Part shown: positions 18,999 to 26,633 of the stretch, piece by piece
How positions within the stretch are numbered: the first letter of the stretch is position 1
How the letters are laid out: each line of letters opens with the position of its first letter
Origin: Agrobacterium larrymoorei
GTDB lineage: Bacteria; Pseudomonadota; Alphaproteobacteria; Rhizobiales; Rhizobiaceae
Assembly (NCBI RefSeq): GCF_013322225.1
Contig: NZ_JAAMFB010000043.1
Span: forward strand, 124,001 to 188,000
Length of the DNA stretch: 64,000 nt
Direction of reading: 5' to 3'
Position numbers and translations under genes: made by a program
The notes under the pieces: generated by a model
What the model was told of the DNA's origin: nothing
The model's input: the letters and a program-made list of their open reading frames with translations, nothing else
The model's database searches: none

Positions 18999-20081
18999 TC
19001 ACACGGGTTCGTCCGTGATCGCGTACCCGGCGATTACCCGTTTCCTGAGCGTGGGCAGATCGAGCGGGCCGAGGTCTGGAAGCAGGTCGTTTTCTTCGGA
19101 GAAGTCGCGTCCGTAGCAGGCGCTTAAGATCTGCACGCCGCTTTCATGCAAGGGTGCAGACAGGCCGGCTGCTTTTGCCAGATGCAGGGTCGGGATCAGA
19201 CCGAAGGGAACGTCCTCGAGCACGTAGCGAGTATCAACGCTCTTTGGGCCTGCCGGGTCGCTTCCGCGCTCGACCAGGATCGACGATATTTCCGAAACGG
19301 ATTGGCCGGATATGTCGAACGACAATCGGAAGTGATCGAAGGTGGATCGGACCGTCTTGCCGAAGGCGGAAGCGATTGCCAGCCTCTCCAGATCGAGCGC
19401 CTCAAGGAAGCGGCCGACGGCAGGCGTGACGTTGGTGTTCTGACCCCATTCCTCAGCTCGCTCGATACGTGACAGATTGCACAGCGCGATGCCCATATGG
19501 TCCTGGGGATTGAGATTGCTCAATGCGATCGTGAGGATATCGTCCTTCACGTCGAAGCGATCACCGAACAGAGCGACACAGGTTTCGTGCGCCCGTCCTG
19601 CGAAACGTTCCGGCACGGTCGCCATATCGACCTTTGCCCGGATGGCGCCGATGTTGAACGTATCCGCCTCCCGCAGCTTGCATGTCAGCACAGTTGTGCT
19701 CCATGCCGTGATTGGGATCTCGATTCCACGCTCGGCCAACCCTTTGGCGAGGTAGAGCGCCGCAAAGGAAAGATGGGCGCTGATGATCACCGAATGACGT
19801 GCGCTGAGGTGCGGCAGAAGAGCGTCGAGAACAAAGCGGTGACCATAGGCGGGCAGCGCCAGCACGATCACATCGGCTTCGGCCAATTCCTGGGCGTTCG
19901 TGCAGATATGCGGGTGGAACTCCGTGATGATCGCACCCGTGATCTTCACCGGTGCGCCGGCAGAGAAAGCAGCAGTTCTTTCGCGTGAACGCGACCAGAT
20001 CAATGGCTCATGTCCATTCTGCAAGAGGAACGCCGCATACCCAATGCCGATCGATCCTGCTCCGGCGATTCCAACCTTCAT
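18999..20081 (-). CDS. Opine (nopaline-type) dehydrogenase, catabolic region
   Basis: NAD/NADP octopine/nopaline dehydrogenase family protein, about 360 residues from the ATG at 20081 (MKVGIAGAGSIGIGYAAFLL), which has a strong AGGAGGAAGAAG ribosome site; the frame extends to 20147. The Rossmann motif is at residues 4-12. The C-terminal domain contains NLNPQDHMGIALCNLSRIERAEEW, the His-Asn substrate region of the family. It lies between arginase and ocd, as in the nopaline catabolic region of pTiC58. It may oxidise a nopaline isomer back to arginine; the exact substrate is inferred. Distantly related to plant-expressed nos in the same window. Confidence 0.88.
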   Translation of the reverse strand: MKVGIAGAGSIGIGYAAFLLQNGHEPLIWSRSRERTAAFSAGAPVKITGAIITEFHPHICTNAQELAEADVIVLALPAYGHRFVLDALLPHLSARHSVIISAHLSFAALYLAKGLAERGIEIPITAWSTTVLTCKLREADTFNIGAIRAKVDMATVPERFAGRAHETCVALFGDRFDVKDDILTIALSNLNPQDHMGIALCNLSRIERAEEWGQNTNVTPAVGRFLEALDLERLAIASAFGKTVRSTFDHFRLSFDISGQSVSEISSILVERGSDPAGPKSVDTRYVLEDVPFGLIPTLHLAKAAGLSAPLHESGVQILSACYGRDFSEENDLLPDLGPLDLPTLRKRVIAGYAITDEPV

Positions 20082-20156
20082 CTTCTTCCTCCTGGTTTCG
20101 AAGGGTTGTCTCAATGCGAGAGGCAAACCTCGATCGCACCGGGCCACACCCGGTGG

Positions 20157-21113
20157 TCAAAATGCTGTTGTCACCCGGTCGAACACGCGCCGGCCGAACA
20201 GGCTCGCGGCAAGATCGGTCATCAGTCGGGCCGTGCGCCCTCGCTCGTCCAGAAACGGATTGAGCTCCGCAAGGTCGAGCGAGGTGACGAGACCGCTGTC
20301 ATGGAGCATCTCCATGATGAGGTGTGCCTCTCGGAAAGTCGCCCCGCCCGGAACCGTGGTGCCCACCGCCGGCGCAATCCCGGGATCGAGGAAGTCGACG
20401 TCGAGGCTGACGTGCAATCTGCCCTTGGCCCTGCTCACGCGGTCAAGAAAGACGCCCAGCGGGCGTATGACCCCTTGCTCGTCCAGAACCCGCGTGTCGG
20501 AGACTTCGATACCGATCTCGGCAACCCGGCGCCTTTCTTCCGGGTCGACCGAGCGAATTCCCATCATGGATACGTTGCGGGGATCCACACGCGCGGCCAG
20601 CGGCGGTAGTCCTTCGAAGCCAGGCTGGCCCGTATAGTAGGCGACCGGCGTGCCATGAAGATTGCCGCTTGCAGTCGTGTGTAGGGTATGCAGGTCTGGG
20701 TGCGCGTCCAGCCAGAGGACGAATTGCTCCCTGCCGAGTTCGGCCGCTCGTTCGGCCTCCCCGGAAACGGTACCGGCAGACATTGAGTGATCGCCGCCGA
20801 GAAAAACCGGAAGATCGCAGCTGCGGGCCATCTCCAGCGCCTTTTTGGAGAGACTGCGCGTCCATCCCACCAGAGCATCGAGGTTCTTCACCGCGGAATT
20901 GGTGTGACTGATTTCGGGCTCCGCCGTCGGCGTCGCATCTCCGAGATCAGTGACGGCCCAGCCCAGTTCCGTCAAAGCTCGCGACAAGCCGGCAGTCCGA
21001 AACGCATCAGGCCCCATCAGGCATCCGGGTTGGGATGCGCCGCTTTGAACGGGGGCTCCCGGGATTTGGCACGTCTTCAACTCATTCTCCTTGCGACGCC
21101 GCGAGGCGTTCAT
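20157..21113 (-). CDS. arcA: Arginase
   Basis: Binuclear-manganese ureohydrolase, 318 residues, splitting arginine (released from nopaline) into ornithine and urea. Metal-binding signatures are all present: PVFLGGDHSMS, LWLDAHPDLHTLHT and VSLDVDFLDPGIAPAVGT. It sits between noxA and the opine dehydrogenase in one direction, feeding ocd two genes downstream. The start is the first ATG (MNASRRRKENELK); an alternative is downstream. Intact. Confidence 0.95.
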   Translation of the reverse strand: MNASRRRKENELKTCQIPGAPVQSGASQPGCLMGPDAFRTAGLSRALTELGWAVTDLGDATPTAEPEISHTNSAVKNLDALVGWTRSLSKKALEMARSCDLPVFLGGDHSMSAGTVSGEAERAAELGREQFVLWLDAHPDLHTLHTTASGNLHGTPVAYYTGQPGFEGLPPLAARVDPRNVSMMGIRSVDPEERRRVAEIGIEVSDTRVLDEQGVIRPLGVFLDRVSRAKGRLHVSLDVDFLDPGIAPAVGTTVPGGATFREAHLIMEMLHDSGLVTSLDLAELNPFLDERGRTARLMTDLAASLFGRRVFDRVTTAF

Positions 21114-21160
21114 TTCTTGACTGCAACTTTAGACACCACGCTGTGGCGATGGCCGAACGA

Positions 21161-22579
21161 TCACTCATGTGTCGACGCTGAAATGACTTCCTCGGCCTGC
21201 TGAGCTGCCAGCATCGACACCGTTAATGGAACGAAGGGAGGCCGCGGATTGAACAGGCCGACCTCGCCGGCGGTCAGCCCGGCGACTGACTTCACCAGTT
21301 CGTGCACCGGGTAGCCGCACTGCCTTCCCTGACAGGGACCCATGCCCGCGCGGGTAAAACTCTTCAGCTGGTTGGGGCCTCGGCAAGCGGCACGGACAGC
21401 AGCTTCCCTCAACATGCCCGCGCTCAACTCCTCGCACCGGCAGACGATCGTTTCGTCGTCCGGCGGGGTCCGCGCAATATTCGGCGGGTAGGCCCCATCC
21501 AGAAATCGCCGGAACGACTTTTGCCGGCCATGCTGTGCTCTCAGCGGTTTTGCCTCGGTATCCGCCTGAGCGGCCGTCAGGGCGCCGTCACGAAGAAGGA
21601 CGCCGATCGCGGCGATCTCTCCTTCGATCTCGGCATTGACGGCGCCTCCGATCCGCGCACCGTCCCCGGCTATGTACAGTCCGTCCGGACCTGCGTTCAT
21701 CCACTCGTCGCGCTCAAGCCGGAACGCTGACTGGCCGACATCCCACATCAGTTGCGCGCCGACCGACACAGCCAACTGATGGCTTGGCACCAGCCCCTCG
21801 TGAACAAGAAGGGATTTGACCTCCAATCTGTCGGACCTTCCGTTTGAAGTTTCGAACCGTACAGTTTCCAGTCGTCCGCTTCCTTTGGCGCTGATTTTGA
21901 CCACGTTGCGTACGTGCCGAACGCCACTGAACTGCGGTAACCAGGCAATCCCTTTCAGGATTTGGCCAGGCTCCTGCAGTGCTCCGCGAAAACCGCGCAG
22001 CGAACGGCTGATGAGACCCCGAGGGGTCGTATCGAGATAAGCGACCGGCTTTGAGCCCGCGAGCCGCATCTGCTGCATATATAGCAGCGGGAGAGGCCCG
22101 CTGCCGATGACGGCAACGGGGCCTCTCGGCAACTGACCTGCCGTTTTCAACAGGATCTGTGCGGCGCCGACCGTCATGACGCCGGGTAGCGTCCAGCCGG
22201 TGAACGGAACCGGGCGTTCCTGTGCGCCCGTAGCGAGCAAGAGATGCCGTCCCCTGACGGAGCGAATTTCTCCACCCCAGACGTATTCCACCGTCCAACC
22301 CTGGCTGAGCCTGTTTACCTGAGCATCCGGGATGTAGTCGGCGCCACAGGCCAGAAATGCTTCGACTTGCCGGACGCCGCGTCGATATTCCGCCCCCAGA
22401 ACGTTTATGATTGGGCTCGTCGCGTTGCGGCCGGCATTGCGCCAGATCTGACCTCCAGGCTGTGATTGCGAATCCAGCAGGATGACGGACAGACCGCCGC
22501 GCACAGCGCGCCTCGCTGCGGCCATGCCAGCGGGGCCGGCTCCGACGATCAACAGGTCGGCGCTCGAATGATGGTTCAT
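21161..22579 (-). CDS. noxA: Nopaline oxidase subunit A
   Basis: FAD/NAD-binding subunit (472 residues) of the membrane-linked nopaline oxidase that cleaves nopaline to arginine and 2-oxoglutarate. The N-terminal FAD motif DLLIVGAGPAGMAAARRAV is at about residues 9-27, a second nucleotide motif is VAVIGSGPLPLLYMQQM (about 152-168), and a C-terminal BFD-like [2Fe-2S] segment has CRCEE followed by GMGPCQGRQCGYP. Such A subunits work with a DAO-type B subunit. It overlaps the ferredoxin-like gene by 4 bases, indicating translational coupling. Confidence 0.94.
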   Translation of the reverse strand: MNHHSSADLLIVGAGPAGMAAARRAVRGGLSVILLDSQSQPGGQIWRNAGRNATSPIINVLGAEYRRGVRQVEAFLACGADYIPDAQVNRLSQGWTVEYVWGGEIRSVRGRHLLLATGAQERPVPFTGWTLPGVMTVGAAQILLKTAGQLPRGPVAVIGSGPLPLLYMQQMRLAGSKPVAYLDTTPRGLISRSLRGFRGALQEPGQILKGIAWLPQFSGVRHVRNVVKISAKGSGRLETVRFETSNGRSDRLEVKSLLVHEGLVPSHQLAVSVGAQLMWDVGQSAFRLERDEWMNAGPDGLYIAGDGARIGGAVNAEIEGEIAAIGVLLRDGALTAAQADTEAKPLRAQHGRQKSFRRFLDGAYPPNIARTPPDDETIVCRCEELSAGMLREAAVRAACRGPNQLKSFTRAGMGPCQGRQCGYPVHELVKSVAGLTAGEVGLFNPRPPFVPLTVSMLAAQQAEEVISASTHE

Positions 22580-22869
22580 TTCAGCCTCTTCGGATGGTCA
22601 TGGCGTTCGACCCTCATGCCGGCGTGAACCGTTTGCTGACAGCTTCGGATCGTGCCGATGTCTTCGACGTGCACGACACATTCGAAACAGACGCCCATCA
22701 TGCAGTAGGGCGCCCTGGGCTGGGCGGAAGGAAAGGAGGTCCGCGTATGGATGTCGTCCAGACGCAGAAAGACGGCGGCCAGAGGCTCTCCATCGCGAGC
22801 GGTCACAAGACGACCGTCGACGGTGATTTCCACGGCTTGGCCGCAGGGAAAGAGAATTTCACTCGTCAC
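22576..22869 (-). CDS. Small [2Fe-2S] subunit of nopaline oxidase
   Basis: 97-residue ferredoxin-like protein with cysteines in APYCMMGVCFECVVHV and IRSCQQ, the pattern of the small iron-sulphur subunit of opine and hydroxyproline-type dehydrogenases. It overlaps noxB upstream and noxA downstream by 4 bases each, so the three are co-translated. It probably carries electrons from the flavin subunits to the respiratory chain. Confidence 0.92.
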   Translation of the reverse strand: MTSEILFPCGQAVEITVDGRLVTARDGEPLAAVFLRLDDIHTRTSFPSAQPRAPYCMMGVCFECVVHVEDIGTIRSCQQTVHAGMRVERHDHPKRLK

Positions 22870-23984
22870 GCCGCGATCCCCATCTTGAATCTGCTGCCGC
22901 GGAAAGCGTCGTAGGATGGCTCAATTCCACCGGCTGCCAACCATTCGGCAAAAGGACCTGCATGCAGAGCGGCAAGGGTTACGCCGGAATGGCATGCCAC
23001 GACGTGGATACCTGGGTATCGCCGCGACCGATCGTAGACAGGCACCCCGTCCGGGGTCAGCACGCGTAGTCCCGCCCACTGCCGTATGACACGCAACGCG
23101 CCGACGTCAGGCATCACATTGATCGCGCGATTGGCGATATGACGTGCGCCGGCAGCTGTCACGTCGGTAGACCGGCCCACACGTTCATTCGTAACGCCGA
23201 GTTGAAACGTGCCCGTCATGGTCTGACGGATACCGCTGGCGGCGTAAGGGAAAACCGGGGCGACCCGTTCCGTGATGAGAAGCTGCCCCTTTTCCGGAAC
23301 GAGCAGAAGCGGAAGGTCCAGGCTCTTGGCAAAAGCCATGGAGTCATTTCCCGCTGCAATAATCACCCGCTCCGCCTCTATCGTGAGGCCATCCGTCGCC
23401 AGTCGGAAGCCGCCAAGCGTGGGCGCGATGCTGTCGACGTGTTCGCCCGTCATCAAGGTTCCACCGAGGCGCACAAATCCGTCCAGCAGAGCGCGAAGGA
23501 CCAGCAGAGGATTGACGTCACCGTCCATATGACTGAACGACGCTGAACACACCTTCGGCCCGAGACGGATGTCGGGAAGCATGCGCTCAACGCGCGAGCG
23601 CTCCAGCATCTCGAAGCGATAGTCAGGATGAATGGCAGCCATCTTCTCGCCGATCGCTTTTTCTTCTTCCGCCTGAGCTTCCGACACACAAAAGAGCAAA
23701 CCACCGTTGCGGCGGTACTCCACGTCGACACCTGTCAGTTCTTTCAACTCGGATGCAAAACCTGGCCACAGCTCAGCGCTTTGCCGCGTGATGCGATGGT
23801 ATTCAGGATATTCGTCGCCCTTGCCCTGAACCCAGATCAGGCCGAAATTCGTTCGGGACGCACGCAGCGCATCGTCCGAGCCATCGATGATGATCACCCG
23901 GCGTCCCAACTTGGCTAACCCGTATCCAATTGCGGCGCCCACTACGCCGCCGCCAACAATGGCTGTCTCGAACTCGTGATCCAT
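22866..23984 (-). CDS. noxB: Nopaline oxidase subunit B
   Basis: FAD-dependent DAO-family catalytic subunit, 372 residues. The N-terminal dinucleotide motif is TAIVGGGVVGAAIGYGLAKLGRRV (about residues 7-30; written in parts TAIVGGGVVGAA and IGYGLAKLGRRV). DAO features follow: ERVIIAAGNDSMAFA and LRVIRQWAGLRVLTPDG, with GIHVVACHSGVTLA at the C-terminus. First gene of the operon noxB-fdx-noxA-arcA-odh-ocd, read away from hyuAB across a 609-bp regulatory spacer. Confidence 0.94.
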   Translation of the reverse strand: MDHEFETAIVGGGVVGAAIGYGLAKLGRRVIIIDGSDDALRASRTNFGLIWVQGKGDEYPEYHRITRQSAELWPGFASELKELTGVDVEYRRNGGLLFCVSEAQAEEEKAIGEKMAAIHPDYRFEMLERSRVERMLPDIRLGPKVCSASFSHMDGDVNPLLVLRALLDGFVRLGGTLMTGEHVDSIAPTLGGFRLATDGLTIEAERVIIAAGNDSMAFAKSLDLPLLLVPEKGQLLITERVAPVFPYAASGIRQTMTGTFQLGVTNERVGRSTDVTAAGARHIANRAINVMPDVGALRVIRQWAGLRVLTPDGVPVYDRSRRYPGIHVVACHSGVTLAALHAGPFAEWLAAGGIEPSYDAFRGSRFKMGIAA

Positions 23985-24249
23985 TTAACCTTCTCACAAT
24001 ACGAAGGCTTCCGTGCCCGGGCGAAACGTTCGATCCGTGGCCATTAGCCCCCAGTGAGCCAGACGCATCCTTCAATCCTCGTGCGGTCGGCTATACAGTG
24101 TGTCCAGCTGTCGCCGTTTGACGGCCAAGTTTTGAGGACCTTCTTTGCTTCGGTTTCATCAGTCTTGAACAGATGATCACCATGTGAAGCGGGTCGATTG
24201 CAGATCTGGCTATCTTGGAATTCTTGCCTTCCAGCTTAGGGATAAGGCG

Positions 24250-24309
24250 TTGCCGTCCATGCTACAAGGGCAGTAATAGGTATGCGGCGATGTTCAAATG
24301 TTATGAAGG
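24250..24309 (+). promoter_or_regulatory. Copy A of 60-bp repeat shared with nocR-nocP region
   Basis: Aligned without gaps to 33131-33190, 48 of 60 bases are identical by my count, including the 15-base core CAAGGGCAGTAATAG and a shared ATGTTATG-class end. The other copy ends just before nocR. The likely reading is a NocR (LysR-type) binding site, or the leftover promoter/leader of a duplicated regulator. Confidence 0.7.
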
Positions 24310-24410
24310 CGGCACGGTCCTAGGGCCGTCGCGAGCCACAGGACGCGACCGGTTAATCTCAGTCACCTTCATCGCCCTCAGTTTCTATAAGCAGGCGAGT
24401 CTCATCCGTT

Positions 24411-24439
24411 CCGATTGATTGCCGTTGCCAATCAATCGG
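24411..24439. promoter_or_regulatory. Perfect 11-bp inverted repeat upstream of hyuA
   Basis: CCGATTGATTG and its exact complement CAATCAATCGG are separated by 7 bases. There is no T-tract, so an operator is more likely than a terminator. It lies 155 bp before hyuA and may bind the LysR protein encoded at 28708 or NocR. Confidence 0.7.
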
Positions 24440-24593
24440 TGGGATATGCAAATTCTCCAAACGGAGTGAGCAGCGTATTCATCGCTGAAATATCGCGATG
24501 ATCACTCCAGGACGGAGACAGGTTTCATGCAGATCAGAACAGATCGAAATACCCCGCAGGCCGACCAACTGAAGAAGCGAGGGTGAGCGGCAG

Positions 24594-26630
24594 ATGCTTA
24601 GAATCGGCGTTGATATCGGTGGGACGTTCACAGATTTTTGCGGGTGGCGTGAAGGAGAGGACAGGATCGTCACTCTGAAGGTCCCTTCGACTCCTCCCGC
24701 TTTCGAAAACGGTTTCCGTGAGGGATTTGAAAAACTACTGGAACGGCTCGCGCCCGAGCCGGGCGAGGCAGCCCTCGTCATGCACGGCACCACGGTCAGC
24801 ACGAATGCCGTAATCGAGCGAAAAGGGCCGAAGATCGCGTTCTTCGTAACGAAGGGATACAGGGATCTGCTCGAACTGCAGCGGATCGGCGTCCGCAACC
24901 CTCTGAACATGTTCGAGACCCGAACCAGGCCGCTGATCGATCGCGAAATGGTTTTCGAGGTCGAGGAACGATTGCTGCGCGGTGGCTTGGTTCGAACCTC
25001 GATCGACGAGGCCGCAGTCGAGGCACTTGCCCGTCGGGCAGCCGACGCAGGTGCTGCCGGCTATGCGGTCGCGCTGCTTCACAGCTACGCCAACCCGCAG
25101 CATGAAAAAGCGGTCGCGCGGGTTATCCGTAAAGCGGTCGGCGAGGATGCCGAAGTCAGTCTGTCCAGCGAGATCTGGCCGCGGATCGGAGAATACGAAA
25201 GAGCGATCGTCAGTGTGCTCAACGCTTTCGTGAAACGCCGGATGAACGAGTATATCGGTGCGGTCGAAACCTATGTGGCTGAACGGCTGCCGGGGTCGCA
25301 ACTTTTCGTCACACGCTCGAACGGTGGTGCGATGGCCGCCAGTGAGGCGCGCAACTTCCCTGTGCATACGCTTCTGTCGGGTCCGGCGTCTGGCGTGACG
25401 GCTGTGCAATATCTCGGCCGCGCCTTGGGCGAACATAACATCCTCACCATGGACATGGGTGGCACCAGCACTGACATCTCGCTCGTGCGCGATGGCGAAG
25501 CTCTGACCTCGACTTCGGCCGAGGTGGGTGAGTTTCCGGTTGTCATGCCAGTTACCAGCATCGAGGCGATCGGCGCAGGCGGCGGTTCGGTCGTCACGAT
25601 TGATGGCGGGGTGTTGCGTATCGGCCCGCGCAGTGCTGGGTCCTATCCTGGCCCTGCCTGCTTCAGCCGAGGCGGCACGGAACCCACGCTGACCGATGCC
25701 TTTTTACTTGCGGGCTATTTGCCTGAAGCCCTTCTTGGCGGCGATATGCAGCTCGATCGTCATGCCGCCGAACGCGCTATGGCGCCGATTGCGGAGACTC
25801 TCAAGACGGACGTGCTCAGCGCCGCGGAAATGTGCGTCACCGTCGCAAGCTCGAACATGGTGGCCGGTGTCTTGCCTTATCTCGCACGCCAGGGCGTCGA
25901 TCCCGAAGATCTGACGGTGCTCGTTTACGGCGGAGCTGGCGCGATCCAGGGGCCGCTCCTTGCGGCCGAGATCGGCGTGAACCGCGTTCTTGTGCCGGCG
26001 ACACCTTCCGTATTCTGTGCCCTCGGGGGCCTTGTCTCTGATTTGAGCAATGACGCGCTCGAAACCGTCCACGGCCTTGATATCGATGGTTCTCTCATCG
26101 CGAAGAAGTTTCAGGTCCTTCGCGAGCAGGGAGCCGAATGGTTATCGCGGCAGGCACCGCCGGAGCGTCTCGTGTCGAAAACGTTCGAGTGCTGGGCTGA
26201 GATGCGCTACGTCGGGCAGTCCTTCCAGGTTGACGTGCGGCTGCCGGATACGGCGATCGAAGCGCACGACATTGCCGCAATGCATGCCGCCTTCCACCAA
26301 GAGCACGAACGCATCTACAGCCATGCCGACAAAGCGGCGCCAGTCGAATTCGTCGACCTGCGCATGCGCGTGCGTGGATCGATGTCGATACCTCAGCCCA
26401 CAACACCTGAAACGTCCGGGGCTGGCGGTGCGCTCAAAACGGTTCGTTCGATGCGCTTCCACAACAAACTCATTCCCGAGGTACGCGTCTTCGATCGCGC
26501 ATCTCTCACCCCCAACGATGCGATCCAGGGGCCGGCTGTCATCGAGCAGCGTGATGCGACGATCGTCGTTCCGCCAGAGTTCGTTGCCCGCGTCGGAGCC
26601 TTTGGCGCAATCCTCATGACCCGGAGCTGA
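24594..26630 (+). CDS. hyuA: Hydantoinase/oxoprolinase subunit A
   Basis: 678-residue cytoplasmic ATP-dependent hydrolase subunit of the HyuA/5-oxoprolinase family. N-terminal MLRIGVDIGGTFTDFCGW is the phosphate-binding ASKHA-type motif; VMHGTTVSTNAVIERKG, LLSGPASGVTAVQYLG and TMDMGGTSTDISLV are further family blocks, with the C-terminal domain after residue 500. Only 3 bases separate it from hyuB. In nopaline plasmids this pair sits beside the nox genes. It opens cyclic amide rings; I infer a lactam such as pyronopaline as a possible substrate. Confidence 0.93.
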   Translation: MLRIGVDIGGTFTDFCGWREGEDRIVTLKVPSTPPAFENGFREGFEKLLERLAPEPGEAALVMHGTTVSTNAVIERKGPKIAFFVTKGYRDLLELQRIGVRNPLNMFETRTRPLIDREMVFEVEERLLRGGLVRTSIDEAAVEALARRAADAGAAGYAVALLHSYANPQHEKAVARVIRKAVGEDAEVSLSSEIWPRIGEYERAIVSVLNAFVKRRMNEYIGAVETYVAERLPGSQLFVTRSNGGAMAASEARNFPVHTLLSGPASGVTAVQYLGRALGEHNILTMDMGGTSTDISLVRDGEALTSTSAEVGEFPVVMPVTSIEAIGAGGGSVVTIDGGVLRIGPRSAGSYPGPACFSRGGTEPTLTDAFLLAGYLPEALLGGDMQLDRHAAERAMAPIAETLKTDVLSAAEMCVTVASSNMVAGVLPYLARQGVDPEDLTVLVYGGAGAIQGPLLAAEIGVNRVLVPATPSVFCALGGLVSDLSNDALETVHGLDIDGSLIAKKFQVLREQGAEWLSRQAPPERLVSKTFECWAEMRYVGQSFQVDVRLPDTAIEAHDIAAMHAAFHQEHERIYSHADKAAPVEFVDLRMRVRGSMSIPQPTTPETSGAGGALKTVRSMRFHNKLIPEVRVFDRASLTPNDAIQGPAVIEQRDATIVVPPEFVARVGAFGAILMTRS

Positions 26631-26633
26631 TCA

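Larger units (their letters stand above)
23985..24593. promoter_or_regulatory. Divergent nox/hyu control region
   Basis: 609 bp without a convincing gene. It contains a 60-bp repeat of the nocR upstream region (24250-24309) and a perfect inverted repeat (24411-24439), so it is the likely regulatory spacer for both operons. Confidence 0.6.

Noticed and set aside
18070-19116. 348-residue plus-strand frame antisense to ocd and the opine dehydrogenase
   Set aside because: The opposite strand encodes well-conserved enzymes with motifs. This frame is an antisense shadow typical of GC-rich coding DNA.
24215-24418. 67-residue plus-strand frame in the nox/hyu spacer
   Set aside because: Its similarity to a frame near 33117 comes only from the repeated DNA segment at 24250 and 33131, not from a protein family.
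24735-25436. 233-residue minus-strand frame inside hyuA
   Set aside because: Shadow of hyuA; no motif of its own.
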